The notes under the pieces are model-generated. The model saw only the letters and a program-made list of their open reading frames with translations, was not told the origin of the DNA and ran no database searches. This document shows positions 8,314 to 17,760 of a stretch of DNA of 64,000 nucleotides, piece by piece. Origin of the DNA: Klebsiella pneumoniae (lineage in GTDB: Bacteria > Myxococcota_A > UBA796 > SXON01). How positions within the stretch are numbered: position 1 is the first letter of the stretch; the number at the start of each line of letters is the position of its first letter. The stretch spans positions 62,001 to 126,000 of the forward strand of contig CAMAWH010000006.1 in NCBI GenBank assembly GCA_945861635.1, given 5' to 3'. Position numbers and translations under genes: made by a program.

Positions 8314-9146
8314 TTATACAGCTCCATACTCAACTTTGATCGCCATACCGTCGTAACGTCTGAACGGATGCCGACCGCGTCGAACACCCGCAACATCCAC
8401 TTGCGCCCGGCGTCATCGCCGTAGGCGCGATCCGACTGCACCAGGCCAAACAGGTGCTCCAACGCAGCTTCCCATCGCTGCTCCGCGGCCAGGGCCAATG
8501 CGAGATCGTGGCGCGCCGCCGATTCGTTTGGCGTGGCCGCGTAGGCGGCTTCGGCCTGCGCGAGCGGTGGCGCGGCAATGCCGAACTCCAGGGCGGAGAT
8601 TTCTGCGAGGCGGCTCGATCGGGCGGAAGGAGGCAGCCGCTGCAAAAGCGCGCGGGCACCGGTTTTATCGCCGCGCGACAGGGCGGCACGCGCCATGAAC
8701 ACCAGCGCATCCGGCTCGCTTTCATCTCTGGTCAGCGCGTCAGCAAAAAACGTCGTCGCACCTTCCGCGTCCCCCGCCGCGACAGCCGCGCTCCCTTTTC
8801 GCGACAGCGTCGACGCCTCACTCACGACGAATCCGGCCAGCCACTCCCGCACCTTGGACTCCGGCAGGGCGCCGACAAATTCATCGACCACCTTCCCACC
8901 GACGAACGCCTTGACCGCAGGAATACCCTGGATCGAGAACGACTGTCCGAGCGACTGGTTGTCGTCCGTGTTCACCTTTACAAGGATCCACCTTCCCGCT
9001 GCCTGCGCCTCCAGCCGCTCCAGAATCGGGCCGAGCGTCCGGCATGGACCGCACCACGGCGCCCAGAAATCCACGATCACGGCCGTTTCGTGAGAGCGGT
9101 CAACCACCTCACGCTGGAAATCACTGGCATTTACGTCGAGCGCCAT
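8310..9146 (-). CDS. Thioredoxin-domain co-chaperone, CnoX/YbbN-like
   Basis: A 278-residue cytosolic protein. Residues 1-110 form a thioredoxin domain with the active site WCGPC (C32 and C35) and the cis-proline segment IQGIPAVKAF. The remaining 165 residues are helical, alanine-rich and TPR-like (DAEGATTFFADALTRDE, HDLALALAAEQRWEAALEHL). This thioredoxin-plus-TPR layout is that of CnoX (YbbN), a redox-linked holdase that hands clients to GroEL and DnaK. Unlike Escherichia coli CnoX it keeps both active-site cysteines, so it could be redox-active. It is the first gene of a three-gene overlapping operon. Confidence 0.85.
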   Translation of the reverse strand: MALDVNASDFQREVVDRSHETAVIVDFWAPWCGPCRTLGPILERLEAQAAGRWILVKVNTDDNQSLGQSFSIQGIPAVKAFVGGKVVDEFVGALPESKVREWLAGFVVSEASTLSRKGSAAVAAGDAEGATTFFADALTRDESEPDALVFMARAALSRGDKTGARALLQRLPPSARSSRLAEISALEFGIAAPPLAQAEAAYAATPNESAARHDLALALAAEQRWEAALEHLFGLVQSDRAYGDDAGRKWMLRVFDAVGIRSDVTTVWRSKLSMELYK

Positions 9147-9212
9147 CGGCCACCTTCCTGCGGGCTATGCTGAGGAGAGCCTATCGCCCGGGCTCGTTGA
9201 CCGGAGGAAACG

Positions 9213-9404
9213 ATGTTCAAGCTCGACGCGGCAGCCGCCGCCGCCATTATTGCGGAAGAAGCCGCGCTGGCGACGCTGCGGCAATATTCGATTGAGCAGG
9301 TCCTCGCCGAGGTGCCCGACATCGACACCATCGAAGACGATGAAGCGGCGTTCAATGCGCTGATGGAGGCGATGTACCGTCTCCGTCCACAGGGATATCT
9401 CTAG
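9213..9404 (+). CDS. Small acidic hypothetical protein (63 residues)
   Basis: The family is not recognised. A strong ribosome binding site (CCGGAGGAAACG then ATG) supports translation. The product MFKLDAAAAAAIIAEEAALA... is acidic and mostly helical, with EEAALATLRQYSIEQVLAEV and a C-terminal FNALMEAMYRLRPQGYL. There is no signal peptide or membrane segment. It lies alone between the divergent thioredoxin operon and the cytochrome gene, about 60 bp from the latter, and may share transcription with the cytochrome/act genes. Confidence 0.6.
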   Translation: MFKLDAAAAAAIIAEEAALATLRQYSIEQVLAEVPDIDTIEDDEAAFNALMEAMYRLRPQGYL

Positions 9405-9467
9405 GGCCAGCGTGGGGATGGCGCGTCGCGTTCCATCGCGTTAGCCGGGCGGCGTCCCGGAGTCCCC

Positions 9468-9974
9468 ATGATCGGCATTTCCCTCCTCTCGCTCGTACTC
9501 ACCGCCTGCGGGGGCGACACGAAGCCCGCGCCCGCGCCCACCCCGCCGCCGCCCGCGCCGGTTGCCGCGCCCGCGCCCCCGCCGCCCGCCGCCGTCATCG
9601 CGTCCGGCCCGTACGCCGCGGACCCGCTCGCGCAGGCCTCGTACGACAAGGCGAAGGGCGCCGGCGCGGACAAAAAGGTAAACGCCAATTCCGGAGACGC
9701 CGCCGCAATCGCAGCCGGAAAGGCGAAGTATGACATGATGTGCGTGAGCTGCCACGGCGCCGGCGGCGCGGGTGACGGCATCGCAGGATCCGCCCTGCCC
9801 CAGAAGCCCGCCAACTTCACCTGGAAGGAGCGCTGGGTCGCAACCACCGCGGGCGAGAAGCAATGGGTCATCGCGAACGGCATGGAAGGCACGGCCATGG
9901 CGCCCCTCGGACTCACGGAAGACGAGTCGTGGGCGGTGCTCGCGTACATCGAGGCGACTTTCGCCCCGAAGTAA
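9468..9974 (+). CDS. Monoheme cytochrome c lipoprotein
   Basis: A membrane-anchored electron carrier of 168 residues. A GGAG core precedes the ATG, and the product starts MIGISLLSLVLTACGGD with a lipobox (C14). A Pro/Ala linker (about residues 19-45) follows, then a class I cytochrome c domain with heme site CVSCH at residues 92-96 and a distal-methionine region GMEGTAMAPLG. The short linker-plus-globule layout suits a tethered shuttle on the periplasmic face. It directly precedes the alternative complex III operon by 120 bp, so a role as electron acceptor of that complex, or as a link to a terminal oxidase elsewhere, is a reasonable inference. Confidence 0.85.
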   Translation: MIGISLLSLVLTACGGDTKPAPAPTPPPPAPVAAPAPPPPAAVIASGPYAADPLAQASYDKAKGAGADKKVNANSGDAAAIAAGKAKYDMMCVSCHGAGGAGDGIAGSALPQKPANFTWKERWVATTAGEKQWVIANGMEGTAMAPLGLTEDESWAVLAYIEATFAPK

Positions 9975-10094
9975 ACGCGTCGTTCGTGGCACCTGAAAAA
10001 GTGTCACGCGATGTCGTGTCCGCACCCTTGTAGACCGGTTGCCGGGACATTAGGGTGCGGCCCCTTTCCAAGAGCCCCACCGGCTGGAGGTTTC

Positions 10095-10754
10095 ATGCGA
10101 CTGCTCCCCGCAGCCCATCTCGCACTCGCACTCGCGCTCCTGAGCGTCATTGCGTCGGGACTGGCCGGATGCGCGACGCAAGCCGCGGACACCGACGCGA
10201 CCGACACGTTTACCATCGGATCGAAGAACCTTTTGCCGCCCGAGCTCTTCGATCGCGGCATGCGCGTCGCCGTCGGTGAGCCGACGGAAGAAGCCATCGA
10301 ACAACCCCTGCAGTTCACGCACGAGCGGCACGTCAAGACGCTCGGCATGGACTGCCAGTATTGCCACGCCGGGGCCCGAAAGGGCACGCACGCCGGCGTT
10401 CCGAGCACCAAGGTGTGCATGGGCTGCCACGCGTTGGTGGACACGGCGGGGCGCCCCGAACTCGATAAGCTCAAGGAATACGCCGCAAAGAATGAGGAGA
10501 TTCCGTGGGTGAGGGTTCACGATCTCCCAGACTTCGTGTACTTCGCGCACAATCGGCACATCGCGGCCGGCCTGGACTGTCAGGAATGCCACGGGCAGGT
10601 GCAGGACATGACGGTGAACCAGCGTGTGGCAACGCTGAAGATGGGTTGGTGCCTCGACTGCCACGCGCAGCATGAGAGCGTCGACGAGAACTATGGAACG
10701 AAGGCAGAACTTCGGCGTGCCGAGCTGAAGGACTGCTGGACCTGTCACAAGTAG
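10095..10754 (+). CDS. actA: Alternative complex III pentaheme cytochrome subunit ActA
   Basis: ActA carries the hemes that accept electrons from quinol oxidation in alternative complex III. The ATG at 10095 (preceded by GGAGG) gives 219 residues. The N-terminus is hydrophobic with LAGC at C26, so it is either a lipoprotein or membrane-anchored. Five CxxCH sites are present: CQYCH (87), CMGCH (108), CQECH (162), CLDCH (186) and CWTCH (214), plus extra histidines (THERH, AHNRH) suited as distal ligands. Five hemes is the known number for ActA. It is the first gene of the actABCDEF operon, with actB starting 10 bases after its stop. Confidence 0.93.
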   Translation: MRLLPAAHLALALALLSVIASGLAGCATQAADTDATDTFTIGSKNLLPPELFDRGMRVAVGEPTEEAIEQPLQFTHERHVKTLGMDCQYCHAGARKGTHAGVPSTKVCMGCHALVDTAGRPELDKLKEYAAKNEEIPWVRVHDLPDFVYFAHNRHIAAGLDCQECHGQVQDMTVNQRVATLKMGWCLDCHAQHESVDENYGTKAELRRAELKDCWTCHK

Positions 10755-10764
10755 GGAGCCGGGA

Positions 10765-13700
10765 ATGTCCAGCCTGAACCGCCGTGATTTCCTGAGGGCC
10801 GTTGGAGTCGGCAGCACCGCCACGGCCGCTGCATGCGCCTATGACCCGAAGGTTCCGTACGAAAACATCATGCCGTACGTGGCACAACCGGAGGACCTGC
10901 TCCCCGGACTTGCGACGTACTACGCCACGGCCTGCAGCGGCTGCGCGAGCGCGTGCGGTGCCATCGTCCGCGCCAAAGAAGGGCGCGTCGTGAATATCGA
11001 GGGCAACCCCGACCATCCGAACGGTCCCGGCCTCTGTTCGCGCGGCCACTACAGCGTCCTCGCGACCTACGCCCCCGACCGCTTGGCCGGCCCGATGAAC
11101 GGTGGCAAGGCTTCCACATGGGACGACGCGCACGCTGCGATTGTGGCGGCCATCGGTGCGGCGCGCGCAGCGGGCAAGTCCGTAGCTTGGCTCGGCGGCT
11201 ACCGGACCGGCAGCGTCGACAAGCTCCTCGGGGAATTCGGAACGGTTGCCGGCCTTCGCCGCGTTCACTGGGAACCTCTCGGCGTCGAGTCGCACCTCGC
11301 CGCAAGCCGGGTCGCGTTCAACATCGACGCGGTCCCGACGTACGCACTGGAAGGCGCGCACACGATCGTTTCGTTCGGAATGGATTTTCTTGGCACGGCG
11401 CACGACAGCATGCGCATGATCAAGGGCTGGTCGAAGGGCAAGAACCCGGCCATCGACGGCTTCGTGACGCGCTACGTCGCCATCGAGCCACGGGTCGGCG
11501 TCACGTCATCGCAGGCAGATCTCTGGCTTGCGCCGGTTCCGGGCACGGAAACCGGGCTGGCCCTCGCGATTGCGAAGGCCGCGGCGGACCTGAACCACTA
11601 CGCGGGCCCGGCCGCGGCGCTGCTTGCGGGCGTCGATGTCGCCGCCGCCGCGCAGCCCGGCATCACGGAGGAGCGGATCCGCGAAATCGCGACGTGGCTC
11701 ACCGAGAACCCTTCCGTCGTCCTTCCCGGCGGCTCGGCCAACGCAGGCACCGACGCCACGGCACTCACCATCGCAACGTATATCCTAAACGATGTCTGCG
11801 GAAACATCGGTCGGAGCGTACAATTTGGCCGCCAGTCAACGCTCGGTCAGGTCAACAGCTACGCGCACGTGAAGGAACTTCTGGATGACGCCCGGGCGGG
11901 AAAAATCGGCGTGCTGTTCATCGACGGCGCCAATCCGGTCTACCACCTCGCCAGTGACGACAAAGCGCGGGAAGCGCTGGAAGCCGTCGATGTCGTCGTC
12001 CAATTCGCCGACGAGACGGACGACTCAACCGTAGGCAAGGCCATTCTGCTGCCGACCGGAACGTCGCTCGAGACCTGGGGAGATGCGTCGGCGAGCGCCG
12101 GTATTCACGTCGTCCAGCAGCCTGGCATGACGCCGCTCAAAGACACGCGCGCGCTGGGGGAGGTGGTGCTGGCGTTGGCGAAGGCGCTTTCGCCGGTTGC
12201 GCCCGCGGAAGCCGCAGTTCCGGACGTCGCCATTCTTGCGGTGCTCGGTAGCCCTTCTGTGCCGCTCGCCCAGACCGTCGCCGACTGGCCGTCGTATGTG
12301 AAGCAGCGATGGATGAGCGAGATCTACCCGACGGTAGCTGGCGCACCGGCGGAGGAAGCGTTCTGGACCGAGACGCTCCACCGCGGCGGCGTGTTTCAGG
12401 AGCCGGCTGTGACCGGCGCCGCGCTCGTGGTGCCGGCACTCCCGACCGGTGCTGGAGCTCTCGCCGGAACCGACAAGGCGCTCGCGCTGTTTACCAGCCC
12501 CAACCTTGGAGATGGGCGCCACGCGAACATCCCCTGGGCGCAGGAGATGGCGGACCCGATTTCCACGTACTTCTGGACGTCCTGGGCCGAAATCCACCCG
12601 AAAACGGTGGAGGCGCTCGGCCTGGGGCCGACGGACATGCTCGAAGTCAAGACTGAAACCGGAAGTATCAAGCTGGGCTACTTCGCGTCCAAGGGCGTGC
12701 GTGAAGACTCGGTGGCGGTGCTCCTCGGCAACGGCCACAAGGGCATGGGCCGCTACGCAACCGGGCGTGGCGTCAATCCGATGGATCTCTTGCCGTCGGC
12801 CGTTGACGCCCAATCCGGCGCGCTGGCGACCCACACGCGCAGGGCCACCGTCAAGCGTGTCGAGGGAGATAGCGGCGTGTTCGGCCTGGTGGGCCACAAC
12901 GATCAAGACGGGCGCCCGCTCGCCAACATCGTGCACGCCGAGGATGCCGTTGCCCACCTCGAAGGAGAGCCTGGCAGCATCGTCCACATCCACGAACCGT
13001 ACATGGATCCCCGGCTCATCGAGGCGGGAATTACCGACATGTACCCGGAGCCCCAGCACCCGACGTACCGCTTCTCGATGGCAATTGACACGAATACCTG
13101 CAACGGCTGCAACGCTTGCGTTGTCGCGTGTGCGCTCGAGAACAACACCCCGTTCATCGGTCCGGATCAGGTGCGAAAGGGCCGGACGATGAGTTGGATC
13201 CGCATGGATCGGTTCTGGGAGGGAGAGGGAGAGAATCCCGATATCCGCTATCTCCCGGCGATCTGCCAGCAGTGCTCGCACGCGCCGTGTGAGGGCGTGT
13301 GTCCCGTGCTTGCGACGTACCACAACCTCGACGGCCTCAACGCGATGATCTACAACCGCTGTGTCGGCACGCGGTATTGCGCGAACAACTGCCCGTATAC
13401 CGCTCGTCGGTTCAACTTCCACACCTGGCAGTGGCCCGAATCCTACCACCTCATGCTCAACCCGGATCTTTCGACCCGCGAGATGGGCGTCATGGAGAAG
13501 TGTACGTTCTGCGTGCAGCGTCTCCGCGCAGCAAAGGACGTCTACCGTGACGTGAAACAGCAGGTTCCGGACGAAGCGTTACGCAAAATTACGGCATGTG
13601 CCGCCGCCTGTCCCAGCGAGTCGATCACCTTCGGGAACTGGCACGACCTCGACGGCGGCGTACGCAAGCTCGGAGAGAGCCCGCGCGCCTACACGTTGCT

Positions 13701-13773
13701 CAAGGAGTTGAACACGAAGCCCGGCGTTCGCTACCTTGCCCGTGTCAAGCACACCCACGGCAAGGAGGCTTGA
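10765..13773 (+). CDS. actB: Alternative complex III iron-sulfur subunit ActB (molybdopterin-oxidoreductase-like plus ferredoxin-like)
   Basis: A 1002-residue periplasmic subunit. The twin-arginine signal NRRDFLRAVGVG is at the N-terminus. About residues 50-730 form the molybdopterin-oxidoreductase-like B1 part; in characterised ActB proteins this region holds no molybdenum cofactor. It still has CSGCASAC near residue 57 with LCSRGH after it. From residue 779 the B2 part carries four cysteine clusters: CNGCNACVVAC, CQQCSHAPCEGVC, CVGTRYCANNC, and CTFCVQR paired with CAAAC. This is the pattern that binds three [4Fe-4S] and one [3Fe-4S] clusters in structurally studied complexes. The fused B1-B2 form is normal for the family. 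actC follows after one base. Confidence 0.94.
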   Translation: MSSLNRRDFLRAVGVGSTATAAACAYDPKVPYENIMPYVAQPEDLLPGLATYYATACSGCASACGAIVRAKEGRVVNIEGNPDHPNGPGLCSRGHYSVLATYAPDRLAGPMNGGKASTWDDAHAAIVAAIGAARAAGKSVAWLGGYRTGSVDKLLGEFGTVAGLRRVHWEPLGVESHLAASRVAFNIDAVPTYALEGAHTIVSFGMDFLGTAHDSMRMIKGWSKGKNPAIDGFVTRYVAIEPRVGVTSSQADLWLAPVPGTETGLALAIAKAAADLNHYAGPAAALLAGVDVAAAAQPGITEERIREIATWLTENPSVVLPGGSANAGTDATALTIATYILNDVCGNIGRSVQFGRQSTLGQVNSYAHVKELLDDARAGKIGVLFIDGANPVYHLASDDKAREALEAVDVVVQFADETDDSTVGKAILLPTGTSLETWGDASASAGIHVVQQPGMTPLKDTRALGEVVLALAKALSPVAPAEAAVPDVAILAVLGSPSVPLAQTVADWPSYVKQRWMSEIYPTVAGAPAEEAFWTETLHRGGVFQEPAVTGAALVVPALPTGAGALAGTDKALALFTSPNLGDGRHANIPWAQEMADPISTYFWTSWAEIHPKTVEALGLGPTDMLEVKTETGSIKLGYFASKGVREDSVAVLLGNGHKGMGRYATGRGVNPMDLLPSAVDAQSGALATHTRRATVKRVEGDSGVFGLVGHNDQDGRPLANIVHAEDAVAHLEGEPGSIVHIHEPYMDPRLIEAGITDMYPEPQHPTYRFSMAIDTNTCNGCNACVVACALENNTPFIGPDQVRKGRTMSWIRMDRFWEGEGENPDIRYLPAICQQCSHAPCEGVCPVLATYHNLDGLNAMIYNRCVGTRYCANNCPYTARRFNFHTWQWPESYHLMLNPDLSTREMGVMEKCTFCVQRLRAAKDVYRDVKQQVPDEALRKITACAAACPSESITFGNWHDLDGGVRKLGESPRAYTLLKELNTKPGVRYLARVKHTHGKEA

Positions 13774-13774
13774 A

Positions 13775-15106
13775 ATGAGTCAAATGACGTACAACTCCGT
13801 CACTCGTGACGTGCTCCGGCCGCTGTTCAACCCGACGATGGCGTACATGGGCGCCATCGGGTTGGCCCTGACGGGTTTGGCGATAGGCGGCTTTTGCTGG
13901 GGCATGCAGTTGGTCTACGGCCTCGGCGTCGCCGGGTACCACCCGCCGGTGTTCTGGGGCGTCTACATTACGACCTTCGTGTTCTGGATCGGTATCGGCC
14001 ACGCCGGTACGCTGATCAGCGCGATCCTCTTTTTGACCCGCTCGCGCTGGCGCACCGGTATTTACCGGGCCGCAGAGGCGATGACCATCTTCGCCGTCAT
14101 GACCGCGGCGCTGTTTCCCGCGATTCACGTCGGCCGCGCTTGGTACGCCTACTGGCTTTTCCCGTACCCGAATCAACGTCAACTCTGGCAGAACTTCAAG
14201 TCGCCGCTGATGTGGGACGTTTTCGCAGTTTCGACGTACTTCACGGTTTCAACCGTCTTCTTCATCATCGGGCTCATTCCCGACATCGCGGCCGTCCGCG
14301 ACCTGACGAAGGGGTTCACCCACAAGATGTACAGCATCATGGCGATGGGCTGGCGCGGCACGGACCGTCAGTGGCGCCACTACATGGCCGCGTACGGCTT
14401 CTTCGCCGCCTTGGCGACGCCGCTCGTGTTGTCCGTCCACTCGGTCGTGTCCTGGGACTTCGCAATGGCCGATACGCCGGGATGGCACTCGACCATTTTC
14501 CCGCCGTACTTCGTCGCCGGCGCGATCTTCTCCGGCTGCGCAATGGTCATCACACTCATGCTGCCGCTATCGAAGTTCTTCCAGTTGGAAGAGTACATTC
14601 ACATGTGGCACTTCGAACACCTCGCGAAGCTCTGCCTGTTCACGGGCAGCATCCTGACGTACGCCTACGGGTGCGAGTACTTCATCGCCTGGTACTCGGA
14701 CAACATGTACGAGTGGGGCACATTCACCGACCGCGTCACCGGCCAGTACTGGTGGGTGTTCGCCATGATGTTCTCGTGCAACTGCGTTCTACCGACGATC
14801 TGGTGGTTCAAAAAGGTGCGCACCAGCTACGTGGGGCTGTTCGTCGTCAGCATCATCATCAACATTGGCATGTGGTTCGAGCGGTACAACATCATTGCCA
14901 GTTCGCTGGCACATGGGTTCGATCCGGCGTCGTGGGTCTGGTACCAGCCGACGTACATCGAGATCGGGATCCTGATCGGCTCGTTCGCATGGTTCTTCCT
15001 CTGGTTCCTCCTCTTCGTCAAGATCATGCCGTCCGTCGCGATCGCCGAAGTGAAAGAGCAGATTCGTCCCCCGCTGAAGTCTGACGAGGAGGCCGCAGCC
15101 AAATGA
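13775..15106 (+). CDS. actC: Alternative complex III quinol-binding membrane subunit ActC (NrfD-like)
   Basis: ActC is a polytopic NrfD/PsrC-type subunit where quinol is thought to be oxidised. The ATG at 13775, after AAGGAGG, gives 443 residues with about ten transmembrane helices. Conserved features include HAGTLISAILFL, TRSRWRTGIYRAAEAMT, AWYAYWLFPYPN and SVVSWDFA near the quinol-binding region. It overlaps actD by 4 bases (ATGA). A second NrfD-like subunit, ActF, is encoded four genes on, as in other act operons. Confidence 0.92.
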   Translation: MSQMTYNSVTRDVLRPLFNPTMAYMGAIGLALTGLAIGGFCWGMQLVYGLGVAGYHPPVFWGVYITTFVFWIGIGHAGTLISAILFLTRSRWRTGIYRAAEAMTIFAVMTAALFPAIHVGRAWYAYWLFPYPNQRQLWQNFKSPLMWDVFAVSTYFTVSTVFFIIGLIPDIAAVRDLTKGFTHKMYSIMAMGWRGTDRQWRHYMAAYGFFAALATPLVLSVHSVVSWDFAMADTPGWHSTIFPPYFVAGAIFSGCAMVITLMLPLSKFFQLEEYIHMWHFEHLAKLCLFTGSILTYAYGCEYFIAWYSDNMYEWGTFTDRVTGQYWWVFAMMFSCNCVLPTIWWFKKVRTSYVGLFVVSIIINIGMWFERYNIIASSLAHGFDPASWVWYQPTYIEIGILIGSFAWFFLWFLLFVKIMPSVAIAEVKEQIRPPLKSDEEAAAK

Positions 15107-15684
15107 GTGAATCCCACGATCCGCCCACCGCCGCGAGACTCGTTGCGCCGATCAAGGCCGTGTACCGCCATCTCGACAGCCTGATCAACGGCATCTCCGC
15201 CCTGAAAAAGGCGGGATTTCACGACATGCAGGTAATGTCTCCCCTTCCCCGCCATGAAATCGAGCAACTGATGTACGATGGCGAGCCCAGCCCCGTGCGC
15301 TGGTTCACGTTGTTCGGCGGCATCTTCGGGGCGACCATGGCGTTTTCCCTCGCCAGCTTGACCCACGCGAACTGGCCGATGATCATCCCCGGCGGCAAAC
15401 CGTTGGTTTCCGTGCCGCCGTTCCTCGTGATCACGTTCGAGGGCACGATCCTCTGGGGTTCGCTCTTCACGCTGGTCGGCCTCCTGTTGAACTGCCGACT
15501 TCCTGCGAGTAACCTCGCGAAAGAAGTGCAGGACCCACGCTTCTCGAACGACTGCTTCGGCATCGTGCTGGAGCGCGTGACGCCGCAACAGGAAGGAACG
15601 ATCAAGTCCATTCTCGCCCATTCGGGCGCGTCCGAAGTGAGCGGCGGCTCGGCCGGCGCCCTCGGGGAGGTGCACCATGCATAG
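15103..15684 (+). CDS. actD: Alternative complex III subunit ActD (DUF3341)
   Basis: ActD is a small membrane subunit with two transmembrane helices and no cofactor. The 193-residue product has a cytoplasmic N-terminal ferredoxin-like region (KAVYRHLDSLINGISALKKAG), helices around WFTLFGGIFGATMAFSLAS and FEGTILWGSLFTLVGLLL, and a C-terminal region with FSNDCFGIVLERV. These are standard DUF3341 features and the length is typical. The start overlaps the end of actC by 4 bases and its end overlaps actE by 8. Confidence 0.9.
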   Translation: MSESHDPPTAARLVAPIKAVYRHLDSLINGISALKKAGFHDMQVMSPLPRHEIEQLMYDGEPSPVRWFTLFGGIFGATMAFSLASLTHANWPMIIPGGKPLVSVPPFLVITFEGTILWGSLFTLVGLLLNCRLPASNLAKEVQDPRFSNDCFGIVLERVTPQQEGTIKSILAHSGASEVSGGSAGALGEVHHA

Positions 15685-16423
15685 CGGGTTCAGGGGTCGC
15701 AAGGTGGTTGTGCTCGGCGGCCTGCTTCTCGCGGGTGCAGCGTGGGCATCCCCGTGGGACATCGACATGATCGACGCCTACATGTACAAGGCATTTGAGT
15801 GGAAGATGCGAATGCCACCGGTCGGCACCGTACCGCGCGAATCCACGAGCGCACCCCGCCCGCAGGATGCTGGCTACTACCAAAACGCCAAAATCACGAA
15901 TGCCGATCGGACGACCGAGGCTGGCAAGGCGTTGACGAATCCCTATCCGGTTGACGCCACCAGCATTGCGACCGGAAAGACGATGTTCTACACCTACTGC
16001 CAAGCATGCCACGGGCCGGAAGGCAAGGGTGGAGGTCCGGTAACCCACAACGACCCATCGGCCGACATCCGGCGCTTTCCCGTACCTGCGCCGATGCTTT
16101 CGGGGCCGGGCGCCGTCACGGCCCACAAAAGCGATGGCTACGTGTACCTGACCATCCGGAACGGAGGCGCGATCATGCCGGCCTACGGCTTGTCGATGAC
16201 GGACGCCGAGCGCTGGTCCGTGGTCGCATACATTCGCACGCTAGACGGTGCACAGAACCTCGATCTTGTGGTCCAGCCGCCGGTTGTCGCGCCGATTGAG
16301 GTGGTCACGCCGCCGCTGCCGCCGCCCGGCCTTGCTCCGAGGCAGATGCCGCCGCTCGGTGCGCCGCGTCCGCCGCCGTCCCCGCTCCTTGCGCCCACCC
16401 CCCCCGCCGGAAGCCACCCATGA
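15677..16423 (+). CDS. actE: Alternative complex III monoheme cytochrome subunit ActE
   Basis: ActE is the monoheme cytochrome c of the complex and the probable exit point for electrons. The product has 248 residues: an N-terminal signal or anchor (RKVVVLGGLLLAGAAWA), the conserved MIDAYMYKAFE and PPVGTVPRE blocks seen in ActE proteins, and heme site CQACH at 108-112. A late methionine region (GGAIMPAYG) fits the distal ligand. The last 40 residues are unusually Pro-rich, probably a flexible tail. It overlaps actD by 8 bases and actF by 4. Confidence 0.9.
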   Translation: MHSGFRGRKVVVLGGLLLAGAAWASPWDIDMIDAYMYKAFEWKMRMPPVGTVPRESTSAPRPQDAGYYQNAKITNADRTTEAGKALTNPYPVDATSIATGKTMFYTYCQACHGPEGKGGGPVTHNDPSADIRRFPVPAPMLSGPGAVTAHKSDGYVYLTIRNGGAIMPAYGLSMTDAERWSVVAYIRTLDGAQNLDLVVQPPVVAPIEVVTPPLPPPGLAPRQMPPLGAPRPPPSPLLAPTPPAGSHP

Positions 16424-17754
16424 GCGCAATCGACCTGCTCGCCTTCGCCCGGACCGTGGTCGGTCCCGGACCCGACGTCGCGGAGACGGTGCGCACCACG
16501 CCCCGCGAGATTCCGGACAAGGTCAAGACCTACGGCTACGGTGCAATGGCCATCGGCGCCCTGTGCCTGATCGCCGGGCTGTTGACCGCGCGGGAACGCA
16601 CGCTCGGCGTCCTTTTGACGTGCATCGTCTACTTCATGGGCGTTTCGCAAGGCGGCGTCATGTTTGCCGTTGCACAGACCATCACGCTCGGCCGCTGGGG
16701 CCGCCCCTTCAAGCGGGTCGCCGAGTCGTTCTGGTTCTTCATGCCGTTCATGTACGTCGCGTGGATCGCGTTCCTGCTGCTCGGCGGACTCGACCTCTAC
16801 GACTGGACGCGCGAGACGATGCCGGCCCACAAGGCCATCTGGTTGCAGCCCAATTTCTTCGTTGCGCGCCAAATCGTGATGCTTGGCATCCTGCTGCTCT
16901 TGGACTTCACGTTCATCCGCAACAGCATGCGCGCCGACATGGGAGTGGCTGGCGAGACGCTCGGCACGGCGGCTCCGGCGTTCTGGTCTCGCTTTACCGC
17001 CGGCTGGACGGGCCGTGAGGCCGAAGTCGAGGCGACGTACCAGAAGAATATCCGCATCGCTCCTGTCATCGTCGTCTGCTACGCGATCTTCTACTCGATG
17101 TTTGCTGTGGACGCCGTCATGTCGCTTTCGCCGCATTGGGCGGCGAACATGTTCCCGGCGTGGCACTTCGTGTCGTCGTTCTGGCTTGCGATCAACTGGA
17201 TCTGCATCATTTCAGTCTTCAGCCGGAAGTGGCTCAAGGTCGACCACTTGATGACCCCAACGCGCTACCTCGACATCGGCGCGCTGATGTTCGCGTTGTG
17301 CATCTTCTGGACCTACAACCTGTTTGCCGTCATCCTCCCCATCTGGTACGGCAACATGCCGGAAGAGACGGGATTCCTGATGCTCCGGATGTATCTGGAA
17401 CCGTGGTCGGGCCTGTCGAAAGTCGTCGGCGCCGCATGCTTCCTCTTCCCCTTCATCACGCTCCTTTCGCGCGGAATCCGCAAGACGCCAGACTCGTTGG
17501 TGGCCGTGGCGATTTGGATCGCGGTGGCGGTGTGGCTGGAACGGTTCTTGATGATCATGCCACAGGTCTGGAAGGGCGACACATTGCCCCTCGGCCCGAT
17601 TGAGATCGGCATCTTCCTCGGCTTCGTCGGGGCGTTCGTCACAGTCGTCACCAACGTGCTTTCGCGCGTACCCGCGGTGCCGATTTCGGACCCCTTCATG
17701 AACGACAACCCGGGCGACGTGCACGTGCACGCGCACGACCACGCTCACGGGTAG
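16420..17754 (+). CDS. actF: Alternative complex III membrane subunit ActF (NrfD-like)
   Basis: ActF is the second NrfD-like polytopic subunit, proposed to have a role in proton translocation. It has 444 residues with about ten transmembrane segments; examples are GYGAMAIGALCLIAGLLTA and VGFVGAFV-like helices near the C-terminus. The cytoplasmic loop WTGREAEVEATYQKNIRIAP is typical. The C-terminal tail ends VHVHAHDHAHG, a short His-rich stretch that is not part of the core fold and could bind metal. It closes the act operon; no cytochrome oxidase genes follow, unlike many act loci. A DUF4863 gene starts 6 bases after the stop. Confidence 0.9.
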   Translation: MSAIDLLAFARTVVGPGPDVAETVRTTPREIPDKVKTYGYGAMAIGALCLIAGLLTARERTLGVLLTCIVYFMGVSQGGVMFAVAQTITLGRWGRPFKRVAESFWFFMPFMYVAWIAFLLLGGLDLYDWTRETMPAHKAIWLQPNFFVARQIVMLGILLLLDFTFIRNSMRADMGVAGETLGTAAPAFWSRFTAGWTGREAEVEATYQKNIRIAPVIVVCYAIFYSMFAVDAVMSLSPHWAANMFPAWHFVSSFWLAINWICIISVFSRKWLKVDHLMTPTRYLDIGALMFALCIFWTYNLFAVILPIWYGNMPEETGFLMLRMYLEPWSGLSKVVGAACFLFPFITLLSRGIRKTPDSLVAVAIWIAVAVWLERFLMIMPQVWKGDTLPLGPIEIGIFLGFVGAFVTVVTNVLSRVPAVPISDPFMNDNPGDVHVHAHDHAHG

Positions 17755-17760
17755 CGTCCG

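Noticed and set aside
12025-13449. 474-codon frame antisense to actB
   Set aside because: Covers the conserved iron-sulfur motifs of actB on the other strand; composition is typical of a GC shadow.
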